Source: Lactuca virosa (taxonomy: Eukaryota; Streptophyta; Magnoliopsida; Asterales; Asteraceae). Taken from it: a stretch of DNA of 64,000 nucleotides. The position numbers were made by a program, and so were the translations under genes. Where the stretch lies: the NCBI GenBank assembly GCA_928212115.1, contig CAKMRJ010005634.1, forward strand, positions 177,988,213 to 178,052,212, read 5' to 3'. The notes under the pieces were generated by a model that had not been told where the DNA came from, did no database searches, and saw only the letters and a program-made list of their open reading frames with translations. Positions 46,760 to 57,421 of the stretch are shown here, one piece after another (position 1 is the first letter of the stretch; each line of letters starts with the position of its first letter).

Positions 46760-49700
46760 TAATCCTAATAAATAAGTAGAATCTGTCCACGTGTCAATCT
46801 CCCAGCAGCCCTAAATTGTTTTTTCCCGCTTCTTTTCATAATCTACATTTACGAAACTGCCCTCCAGCTCATATTGATATACAGTCAATCAATAAATCCG
46901 AAAAATCTGCATCAATAAATCAAATTAATATGCAGAAATCGTAATTTAAAATTTCTAATTCCTTCATATGCAATCCAATAAAATATGGAAGTTTGTTTAT
47001 TATAATGGGAAGCTAATTATTATCCAGTCAATAAATCCCAAAAAATCTGCACCAAATAAATTCATACCGAAATATATACCAGTATTCATTCTTTACGCTT
47101 CTATTTTCTTCACCATTCTACTTCAGAGAACTCATTACAAACGGTATTCAATCCTTCCTCTGTTTACCAGGTATAATTTCCTTCATTTTCAGTTCGTTTG
47201 CTGCATATTCATCCTCCAGAACAAGAACAACTAAACAAGGTTAGCAATCTGAATTCATTCATTTGTAAAAATTCGATATCTGCATATATTTTTCATAGTT
47301 TTGATGTTTATGTACTTAATTCTTCCACTTTAACAACTGTACAGTTATACTGTTTACGTTTTTTACATTTGACAATGAATTAGTATACGAAAATTACTAA
47401 TTATTTTGAAACTATTCGCATAGGGACAATACGATTTAGGGCTGCTGTGTTTTAGTTTTTTGTCCTTATTTTATTTTTAGAGCGTATGAGTTTTTATGAA
47501 TATTTTTTTTACACTGTTAATTAGTTTTTTTTTAATAAAGACTTATATAACTTTCATATGTTCACATTGTTTTTTAACTAATCTGTATATTAATATATTG
47601 CAGGGGCAATTTCGATATAAATGTTGTGTTTCAATTCTGAAACAATTTTATATTTAAACATATCTATTCGATAAATACAAATATACTAAAATTACTATGT
47701 GAAGAAAAATGTATTTTGTTATGACATTTCTGGCAAAATTTCACATTTGAAAATCAAAATCACCACAACAATTATTCCAACACTTTTGACCATTTCAACC
47801 AAAAAATCTGCCTTCATCAGTTCATTTATGTACTTACTGTCTATCTCACTTACTTCATTTGCAATTCATATCTTTATTCTCCATGTTATGTTTCTGAACC
47901 ATATCTAAAAAGAAATATCATAAAAGCAAAATGATAATCACACAATGAAGAATGTTTCAAACACTTTTTTTTCAAACTGTTACGATATTTCTTCTCCTTC
48001 TGTTACTTTTTTTTCGAGGAATGGACCATGAAAAACCGGAATAGTAATCCAAGGTTCCATTCCATGTTAAGTTTGTTTCATTATAACCACTTTTGTTATT
48101 AACATTGTAATTTATCATTCTAAATGTTATATGCAGAAAAAAAAAATTATAAGTAAAAAAAACTTTAAATGTAAGCAAAAAATAGCATTGGACTTTGATA
48201 AAAAAAAAATTTCTGCAAGGTTATCTTTCTTTTTCTTCAAATCTAATTATAAGAATGATCTTATAAAAAATACAAATGAGACCACGAATTTTACTGTTTT
48301 GCCCCTACTAAAAAAAATTCTACTTTAAAATAACACATATTTATGCCATATCATTTTTTTCTGCATTTTATATAGAAAAATTAAATTAAACAATGAAACT
48401 TTAGAAAATATGCATCATATAGCATTGTACTTTCTAAAAAAATTAACAATTTTCCATAAGATAGTATGATTTTTACTGTGTGACTGATTTGCCCTTGAAA
48501 TTCTACATCTTTTACAGAAAAAAAAAACAAAATATAAAATAAAATAAAGAAAAACTTCAAAAGTATGCCCCTGAAATTCATACTTTTCTGATCGTCAAGC
48601 CAAAAAATACTCTACTTTGTATAATATATGTTTCTATTTTTTAAAATTTGTTTTTGTTTTTTTCATAAATTGGCATGTTAAGATAACTTCACACAACTAC
48701 CATATTATAGCATCATATTATTCGTATGTAAAACTCTTTTAACATAAAAAAAAATTTGTCCAATAATTAGCATCATAAGTTACTGTTATAAGAGTTTTAT
48801 AACAGAAAGTTTTAGTTTTTCATTTGTTAACTCAAAGCAACATTTAGGGCAATCTACTTTTCTTATTGCCTTATTAGCATATTATAGTGTCTTACTTTTA
48901 TATTGTAACAATTTTGTAGCCATTTTACATAATGTTTAATTTTTTCATTTTTTTACTCAAAGGGCAAATGGCCAATTTACTTTTTGCTATGTCTATTTAC
49001 CAAATGAATGAAAGTATGAATCTAAAATCGTCTACTATACTAATATAGATATATTGTTGATAGTTCTGGACATAACAGAAAAGGGACATGTTTTTTTTTC
49101 TATTGAGAAATAAAAGATTAATAGAAAAGGGCATGATTGTCCTTTTTGCCCTTAATGTAAAATAGTTATCGTCTTATTAGCATATTATAACATAATACTT
49201 TTGTGTTGTAACATTTTCATAACAAAACGTTTATATTATTTGTTTATTTTACTCTAATAGTAAATGACTTGGTGCAATTGAAAGAATAAAGGACAAAAAG
49301 GGCAATTTGGTTTTTTCATGGATGTTACCAACACTACAACATAGAGACAAAGATGTCAAATTTTAATTATTACTTAAAAAATATATATAAACACAATTTA
49401 AACGGAAGATTTTTTTTGTACTCACCACTCTATTCCTTCCATGGTTTTGATATTGAATTGCAGTTTTGACATCCTGTAACATTTGCACAAAACATACATT
49501 ATTTCATTTTTTGAATTCCACTTCACTTTAAAATAAGAAAATAATTAACAGTCCACCTACATGCACTCTACCCTTCATGCAAGAGTTTGAAAATAGAAAT
49601 TTTTTTTTATATAAAACACAAACATTATTCATTAAACATTGCATTAACCAATAAGAACATAATAATGGTAGGCACTCGCTTGCTTAAAAGGCTAAGATAG

Positions 49701-51793
49701 TTAGTCTATGTTTTTTCATACATTTACCATTTTTATGTAAAATATACATTAAAAAATATATATTACCCTTTTGAAAACAAAAGGGTATGCGAGTAAATTG
49801 GATTTCATAGATTTTAGGACAGAATGTTGAAATCCACATGTCAAAGGATTTGTGAATTTCAATTAGATTCAATCTGGTACTCATTTGCAACCCATGCCAT
49901 ATGGAATGGAATTGGATTCCAGTTCCGGCCAAACCTCAAGTCTATTACAACTAAACGATTAGAGAGTCATAAAAAAATACAATTTAATACACATTAGCAA
50001 CATCAGTTTTTTTGAAACAACTTGATCTTAAATTGATAGTCATGCTATCCACGACACGTTTGACCACAACTGGTTTATAAGCTCCTACAGATCCTTGCAA
50101 ATAACAAATGCATCCAGATTAATGCCATTAACTAAAATTATCATTATTTAAAAAAGTCAATAGCAAATCAAACAAATTTACGAAAAATATGCCAAGATTT
50201 GAAACGCAAATCCTAAAAAAAATCCCAGAATAAGAATTGATTATAATCCGTGTATATTTCAGTAAAAATATGTATACCTGCATCCGAAATTCCTCTTCTT
50301 CTCTTTGTTAGCAGTTGTGTCATTGTGTTATCCTGCTGAACAGGTAGCTTCCGAATAGGTCACCATTTATTGGAAACCATCGTTGTCTTCTAAATACTCT
50401 TCTCCATCATCTTCATTTTGTTAATCTTTTTATCTTGCTCAGATATCACCGACATTTGTAAGAGATTGTACCGACGAAAACATTACCCCCAAATCTGAAG
50501 GCTTAGATCCTGAAAGAAGTACTCCACAATTAGCTATGTAACACCTTCTATTTTAAAGTATTTACATTTCTAACCCCCCTAATTTTCTTCTATTACGTGA
50601 TTTTGTTAATAAAGCAATATATATACATAAATTTCATTATATTATTTTTCTTAATTTATGTTGTGAATTGTTTTATCATTACAAAAAATAACGTAATAAT
50701 ACTTATATAAATACAACATTACTTTGTTTGCTATATAAAAACAAAAGCAAAATATAATAAATATATTTTAATATTTTATAATTACTTATTTTGATAATAA
50801 TTGAATACAAAATACTCATTATTTACTTGTGTTATTTTGCCAAGTAACTCATATGTCAAACAAATAAATCCAACTATATTATTTTTGTTAATTTTATTAA
50901 TATTTTATATCATTAATAAATAAATATAACCTACTGTATGTGTCGTAATCGTAATAGGTGCTACACATTAAATATTTTGCAGAATCATACGTGTCATAAA
51001 GACACAATATAAATACGTGAATTAAGAATTGTTTCAAAATAATAGATTACTCACCATGATTTACACGCTATTTCTTTATTATTCAATTTGTGAATTAAAT
51101 TTTATTCAATTTACCGGACTTATCAATCTTCTTTCCATACTTTAAGATTATTACTTTTATTTTTAACTTTAATTTATTATTTTTTATTATGAATCAAACA
51201 AGAACATGGATGTCAAAAATAGAAATATATATTTGGATAATAGATAATTCAATAAAAACTATAACACGTCATCGTCTCAATGTTTACCTACTGCACATGT
51301 TATTAAATTTAGCCATTACGGCAATTTTCCGACTTTTTCTTACATATGTAATATGTTGTATTTATTTATTTTAAATCTATTATTCATTATTATTTTAAAA
51401 CTTAAAGAATTTTTATAAAATATAAATTTTTAACTTTATAACAAAATATGTCATTAAATTGTTTATTACTATTTTACAGGTTCAAATAACACTATAGATT
51501 CTACTAACGCTATATTTGGATAATAAAAAATCCAAAATAATTTCCAGCACATCAACCATTCAAAATTATATCAAACTATCTATATTCTTAAATTTATTCT
51601 CTTTTTAAGAATTCATATTATTTTTATTATTACTAACTATTTTTTTCTTATTATATAACAGATGTCTACAATCCCCATCGTCATTTAATATCTACGTATT
51701 ATTAAATTTTTTATTATCGTTGCTAAATAATTAAGTGATAATTTAATTAAAATCATTTTAAATTTCTTGCCCGTGGTATCCACGGGTTATAAC

Positions 51794-51797
<4 letters not shown>
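46757..51797 (+). mobile_element. Non-autonomous Helitron, 5.0 kb
   Basis: The 3' end has a perfect 7-bp hairpin, CCCGTGG TAT CCACGGG (51770-51786), then TTATAAC and CTAA (51794-51797), matching the Helitron hairpin plus CTRR signature. The 5' end begins TC after an A (46756/46757), and GTCCACGTGTCA follows (46784), a common phrase near plant Helitron starts. Insertion between A and T is inside a (TA)n tract, so the exact left border could shift. The interior is AT-rich with no Rep or helicase motif and no convincing gene. It must have been moved by an autonomous relative. Confidence 0.8.
51770..51797 (+). other. Helitron 3' terminal hairpin and CTAA end
   Basis: 7-bp stem with a TAT loop, seven bases upstream of CTAA. 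In the family this hairpin marks the end of rolling-circle transfer. Confidence 0.85.

Positions 51798-51852
<55 letters not shown>
51798..51852. repeat. (TA)n microsatellite at the Helitron 3' end
   Basis: About 27 AT units directly after the CTAA end, continuing the LTR F microsatellite. Confidence 0.92.
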
Positions 51853-51857
<5 letters not shown>

Positions 51858-52430
51858 CACACACATATATACAAATATAACAGTCAAGCATAACTTGGTA
51901 TATTTCAACCCCTTCGGTCACTTTCAGTCGGTACTGGGTCTATTTCAACCCCTTCAGTCTCTTTCAGTCGGTATTTGGTCTATTTCAACCACTTCGATCT
52001 CTTTCAATCAGTATCGGGTCTATTTCACCCCTAAAGCTAGCATATAATCATAATAGTAAGAGTCACATAGACATGAAGCATCTACAGGCATAATAGACAA
52101 TTGTCACGAAGACAATCATAATCCTACAAACATAATCTAGTGGGCTGACATTGGTGTCTTCGACCCATGAGTACAGTGGAGGAAACTCACTTCTCGATCG
52201 ATAATCAACTACTACTGCTCTCACGGTCATCTACATCAATGCTACACCACACCTAGATAATCATACAAGGCAAACCTTTAGTCTACCCTTCAAAACCAAG
52301 AGTTAACCAAAAGCAACTCTGATCAAAAGTCAACGCCTAAGGTCGGTCAACATTCCCATAAGCTCACCCTTACGTCGTGAACTGTTCTTTGGTCATGTCG
52401 TGAGATTGGACCCGACCCGACCCCAATCAG

Positions 52431-52757
52431 TAGGAATGAGCAGAGGAACCGACCCGGCTGGAACCAGCCCGGGAACCGAAGTCGGCTGAAATTAAGAACC
52501 GAACCGGACCGCCGGTTCTATCGGTTCCCGGTTCCAATCGGTTCTTGCCGTGTCTTCAATGTTGGAACAGGTCATTGAGAAATAGCAACATACGGTTCTG
52601 GTTTTTGCCGGTTCTATTGGGTCCGGTTCTACAGGTTCCGGTTCCTACCGGTTCCCAGTTCCAAAAATCCACAAAAATATCGTCCCAGTCCCGGCCCGCC
52701 CGGTTCCATCAGGTTCTAGTTCCGGTACCGGTTCCCCGATCCAAATGCTCATCCCTA
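52431..52757. mobile_element. hAT-type MITE, 327 bp
   Basis: The ends are TAGGAATGAGCA and TGCTCATCCCTA, inverted with one mismatch. The 8-bp flanks CCAATCAG (52423-52430) and CCAATCAC (52758-52765) match at seven of eight, the hAT duplication length. The interior is rich in GGTTCCGG and GAACCGG repeats, as in other plant elements of this kind. No coding sequence. Confidence 0.85.
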
Positions 52758-53653
52758 CCAATCACCGACTCGACTCAGTCATAAGTCATCCAACCAAAAT
52801 CCTCAGATCGGGAAACCTCTTTTCTCACGTCATGGGATTCCCATTTCTCACATCGCGAGATTCCCATTTCTCACGTCGTGAGATCCGTTCTGACCAACTT
52901 TGAGCATTAAGCTCGTAATCCTTTAAGACATTCTATGGGACCTTCTAGAGGACCTTCCTCGACCCTAAGGACTATAAAAATCATAGCTTTTCAGTCACGC
53001 ATGTCCAATACATGACTTAGATACTAATTAGGTCAAAAGAAAGGTAACAACATCAAGACTCATGCTTGGAGTCTAAAACCAACACCAAAACACAGATCCA
53101 AAGCCTCATATATACAAAAGATGTCTCAATGATCCATAAAGTTGCCAACTTTATGGATCCCATGCATGATACACCGCCTAAACATGCAAGGACAGCTCCC
53201 AAAATCTAGATCAAGCATGCAAGAGGCAAAAGGTAAGAGCTATATGACTTACAGAGGTCCAAAAGCTTAGCAGGACCAAGAGATAGAAGCTAGATTGCCA
53301 AAATGAAGCACCACAAGAGTCGCCTTCCACTTCAATGAACCAAAAACCACCAAATGAGCTCTTCAAGGTCACCAACAATGGCCAAACGTCCCAAGGAGAT
53401 CGAATCTAGGGTTCTCAGGAGGCTAGAGAGTGAGAGAGGCTGAGGATGGGCAACCCTACCTCTCCCATTCCATTAAATACTCGAAATTAGGTTTTTGTGT
53501 CATCAGGCCTTGCTCACATCGTGAGGCCTCATGCTCACGTCGTGCGGGTCAAATGGTCACTTATGTCGTGACCACTATGGCTCACATCGTGAGACCTCCT
53601 CCCAAAATGCAAGAATTCAGTAGTTTAAGTACCTCAAGGATTCAGATGCTACA

Positions 53654-54079
53654 AGTCTCCCCCACTTGAATCATACTTCATCCTCGAAGTCCGCCGTTGC
53701 AAATAACTCTGGATAATGTTCTCTCATCTCATCCTCAGGCTCCCATGTCCATTTCAAACCCTTCCGGTGCTGCCACTGCACCTTCACCAAACCCACGACC
53801 TTGTTCCTCAAGTCCTTCTTCTTCCGATCAAGGATCGCCACCGGTATCTCAATATAATTCAGGAGATCATCCACCTGGGTTTACTCCAATGGAACCACCG
53901 CGGAATCATCAACCAAACATTTCTACATTTGAGAGACGTGAAACGTGCTATTGATCTGACTAAGCTCTTCAGGTAGATCCAGCGATAAGCAACCCTTCCC
54001 GCTCGGGCCAAAACACTTAAAGGACCGATATACCTGGGGCCTAACTTGCCCCTCTTCCTGAATCGGATGACACCTGTCC
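53654..54079 (-). pseudogene. Gypsy pol tail remnant on the minus strand: chromodomain end
   Basis: Minus-strand frame 53874-53671 reads LLNYIEIPVAILDRKKKDL, VKVQWQHRKG, WTWEPEDEMREHYPELF, like the end of element D pol. Upstream (to about 54079) phrases equivalent to KRGKLGPRYIGPF and QINSTFHVSQM occur in different frames, so there are frameshifts. It belongs to the element of LTR F; everything upstream of it is lost. Confidence 0.85.
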
Positions 54080-55060
54080 AAGGTTAGTGTGTATCTTTTG
54101 AACACTCTTGCACATCCGAAAATACAACATTTCTCTGGAGAATTTGGAGCACTTTGAAGGCCAAGAACCCTCAAGAACTTCATCATTTTGCTTTTGAATC
54201 TTGTAAAATGTTTGGTAGAATCTTTTCTTACTTTGTTTTCTTGTGTTTAGCCATGTTTGGCTAAACCAAATTTGGTTGACTTTGGTGAAATCCTTTGACT
54301 AGTTGTTGAATGTTGAAGACTCCATGAACTTGTTCTTGAATCTTTATGGGAATGTTTTGTGTTTTAACATATTATCACTACTTGTATGTTTTTATTCATG
54401 AGTTTAAATGTGTTTGTGGTGATTAGTTGGTTAATTTCTTGATTAAGTAAAGGAACTTCAAATTAGCAAGCAACAAATGATTTTTTGTGTTAGTTTTGCT
54501 TCACACAATCATAAAAACATTTTCTCCAACATGGTAGTGAAAGCATTTGACTCCTTTTGGATTTGGTGATTTTTTGGTTCTTAATGCTAGTTGACTTTCA
54601 CTAATTATATGCTTAATGAAAATTGTGACTTTGACTAAGGAAATTGTTATGAGCTTCTCTAACCATTTTAATAACTAAGAAAAGTCTAGGTAATCTCAAG
54701 CTACTTGGATTACTATAGCCAAATTAAGGATTTAAAACAAGTATTGCACCATTGGATTCTAATGATATGTTCATCAAAAGTCAAAGTGAGGAAACCTTAA
54801 GTCAACCATCCTTACCTTATTGATTTTACATCAAACCCTTGTTTTTTTTGAAATTGTCTATTTAAATTAGTTTAATTCTAGTTTATTTCAATTGTTTCAA
54901 AAGACCAACCCCCCCACCCTCATTTTTAATTTATTATTATTTTACAAGTACTTTTACAAAGAGATTTTCATAGCGATATAAAATTTGAACCAATCTCCAT
55001 GGATATGATCCCTTTACCACTATACACTATTTTAGTGTGTAATATTTAGGGTATTTACTT
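54080..55060. other. Unassigned non-coding DNA
   Basis: I see no gene. It contains GTTTAGCCATGTTTGGCTAAAC (inverted repeat, about 54246). CTCCATGGATATGATCCC (54994) resembles phrases seen in the untranslated regions of some Gypsy elements, which is weak evidence. Confidence 0.4.
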
Positions 55061-55545
55061 TATTGGCCTCGACAACCACCAGTGGGCCGAAGGAACCAAT
55101 GCTGACCCACTAGTTGATGATGTAGTGTGATGATTGTCTTTGTTACAATTGTCTTTGTTACAATTGTCATTTATGCTTGTATTTGCTTAATGACTCATTG
55201 ACTTTCGTTATGATATTATGTGGTAGTCGTAGGGGGTGAAATAGACCTGGTATCCGGTTGAAATAGACCGAAGGGGATTGCAAGCACCAAGATATGCTTG
55301 ACAGAATCCGTTTAAAATAGACCAAAGGGGATTATAGGCACCCATATATGCTTGATAGTATCGGTTGAAATTGACGGAAGGGGTAGGCCATCACCCATAT
55401 ATGCTTGGTTGTATGTTTGTTTAGTATGTGGTATATTGGGGGAACTCACTAAGTTTTGTGTTTACAGTTTTAAGTTTATGTTTCAGGTACTTCCAGTTCG
55501 AAAGGGAAGGGCCCGACCTAATCGCACTGCATCCGAGATTAGAGG
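55061..55545 (+). mobile_element. Gypsy LTR fragment, 3' half
   Basis: CCAGTGGGCCGAAGGAACC (55079), then three to four GTTGAAATAGACCGAAGG-type units (55240-55400), GGGGAACTCACTAAG (55439) and TTTCAGGTACTTCC (55481). It lacks both LTR ends. It is of the LTR A/F minisatellite type. Confidence 0.75.
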
Positions 55546-55790
55546 CTTAAATACGAAGGAAACCCTAAAAGATCATGGGCTTGTGTCGCAGCTATAGTCA
55601 CATCATGACCATACTCATGTCACGTCGTGACATCCATCTAGAACATGTTCTCACTTTGCCCGTCACGTTGTGACCACCCTATGGTCACGTCGAGGCACAT
55701 GATTTTTTTTCTTCCAAAAACCATGCATTTGACTCTTTTATGCTCTACACTGATTCAATTTGGAAGACGAGTGTTACACAAGGGTAAATT
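55546..55790 (-). mobile_element. Gypsy LTR fragment, promoter part, minus strand
   Basis: TTAAATACGAAGGAAACCCTAAAAG followed by TCACGTCGTGAC and TCACGTTGTGACC palindromes (55600-55700) and ending GAAGACGAGTGTTACA. It reads like the start of an LTR of the F type in reverse. Confidence 0.55.
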
Positions 55791-55821
55791 TGCCATATAA
55801 AGAGACTTAGCACTAATATCA

Positions 55822-57045
55822 CACTAGTACACAAGTAATTTAATAGTGCAAGTGGTTTTTCTTTTTGATGCGGTCCCTTCAAAAAACTGCCTTATTAAAT
55901 ATTTATAGCATCAAAAAAATGAAAAGAATCGCACTATAAAATAGCTTTGTTAGTGCATTTTCCCAAAATCGCACCATTAAAACATTTTTTTGATGCGGTT
56001 TACCAAAAACGCACCAAAAAATCATGTAGAAACCGCCTCAAAAAATAATTACAATAGCACCAAAAAAAATTTGCACTAAAAAACATTGAACCACACCAAA
56101 AAACAATTCGCAATAAAAAAATATTGAACCGCACCATTAATCTTTCCTCCAAAAATTTCATTCGAATTTTTCATTTCGCGCTAGATCCCTCCAAATTTCG
56201 TTCAAAATTTTCATGTTTTTCAAAATTTTTATTCAATCTTTCCTCTTTTATATAAAGTTGGAGATGCAACATCTTCTCATAATTATAGATTTATCGATTC
56301 TGTGCTTGAAAACGTATGTGAGGTATGTCTATTATTTATCTTTTTTTTCATTAACGGCATTTGTGCCTCATTTTTTCTCTTATTAATTGTAAATGGATGT
56401 CCTATTTTAAGTTTTAATGATGTTTTATTGTTTTGAATCTCTGCAGATGCCTCTTCTTCCGTGATATATCTCCAAAAAAGGATCCAAAGACTTATGATGT
56501 TTGATTCAGTGACTTTCAATCATCGGGTACGCAGCTAGTTTTTGCAGAGTGAGTTTTAAGATGTTGAAAAAGAAATTGAAAACAACATCGATGAAATGTG
56601 ATTTCTCAAGAAGAGATTTTTAATTGGTAGAGAAAAAGAAATTGCAGAAATTGAAACCATCCCTTTTGGAGAAAAAGAAATTACGATTAAACCTTTGATT
56701 GAAAAACACTCACCAAACATACCTAAATACAAGAAAATGAAGCTTCATAAGTAGCGTGGTGTGCATCAATGACGAACCTATTAATTGGTGCGGTTTTAGC
56801 TACCTATATATTGAGGCGGTTTTGGCTATTTTTTTGTGCAATTTTAGCTATTTTTTGAGGCAGTTTTGGCTATATTTTTGTGCGATTTTAGCTATTTTTG
56901 AGGCGGTTTTGACTATTTTTTGGTGCGGTTTTGGAACCGCACCATTAAATAAGGGTATCTTTTTATGCGATATTTTTTGGTGCGGTGCAATACCCACATC
57001 AATTAATCATTTTAACCGCATCAACAAATGTTTTCTGTACTAGTG
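55822..57045 (+). mobile_element. Short CACTA-type element, copy 1 (1.22 kb), upstream of PPO
   Basis: The ends are CACTAGTACACAAGT and CTGTACTAGTG. The 3-bp target duplication TCA is at 55819-55821 and 57046-57048. Many subterminal GCACCAAAAAA and TTTTGGTGCGGTTTTGGC units lie near both ends (55845-56140, 56785-56960). There is no transposase. It is the same family as 58542-59750 but in the opposite orientation. Confidence 0.92.
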
Positions 57046-57336
57046 TCATTAAGTTGAATAGTCAAAGCACCAAAAGTTAGAAGAAAATATTTCATGGACT
57101 ATGAAGGTTAAATTTGAGAAAAGTGGACCTAATTGGGAAAAACTACCTAACCACAGGCACAAAAGTTATAATTAAATGTAAATAATAATTTAATATAAAT
57201 TATAATAGAAACAAGTAAAAGAAAACGTGGCTCTGATAATATTGACCATAAATTATTCTTGAAAACAAAGCATTTAACAAAAAGCTGCAATAGTTTTGTT
57301 TCGAATATTTGAGGATGGTTGTCAGATGCAGGAGTG

Positions 57337-57386
<50 letters not shown>
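57337..57386. repeat. (AT)n microsatellite upstream of PPO
   Basis: About 22 AT units ending 35 bp before the PPO start codon. It ends ATATAAAG, which could serve as a TATA box. Confidence 0.9.
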
Positions 57387-57389
<3 letters not shown>

Positions 57390-57421
57390 TCGATGAAGTG
57401 AGTGAAGTACCCCCAAAAACA

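Larger units (their letters stand above)
46452..53653 (-). mobile_element. LTR F, Gypsy 3' LTR on the minus strand, split by a Helitron and a hAT MITE
   Basis: On the minus strand it starts TGTAGCATCTGAATCC (complement ends 53653) directly after a polypurine tract and pol remnant, and ends GGGATGTTACA (plus 46452). Removing the Helitron (46757-51797) and the MITE with one target copy leaves about 1.83 kb, the normal LTR size here. Palindromes are of CACGTCGTG type (53511-53600 and 52370-52880); the minisatellite is the GTTGAAATAGACCGAAGG type also seen in LTR A (complement at 51895-52030). AACTCACTTCTCG (complement of donor) is at 52184. Confidence 0.85.
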
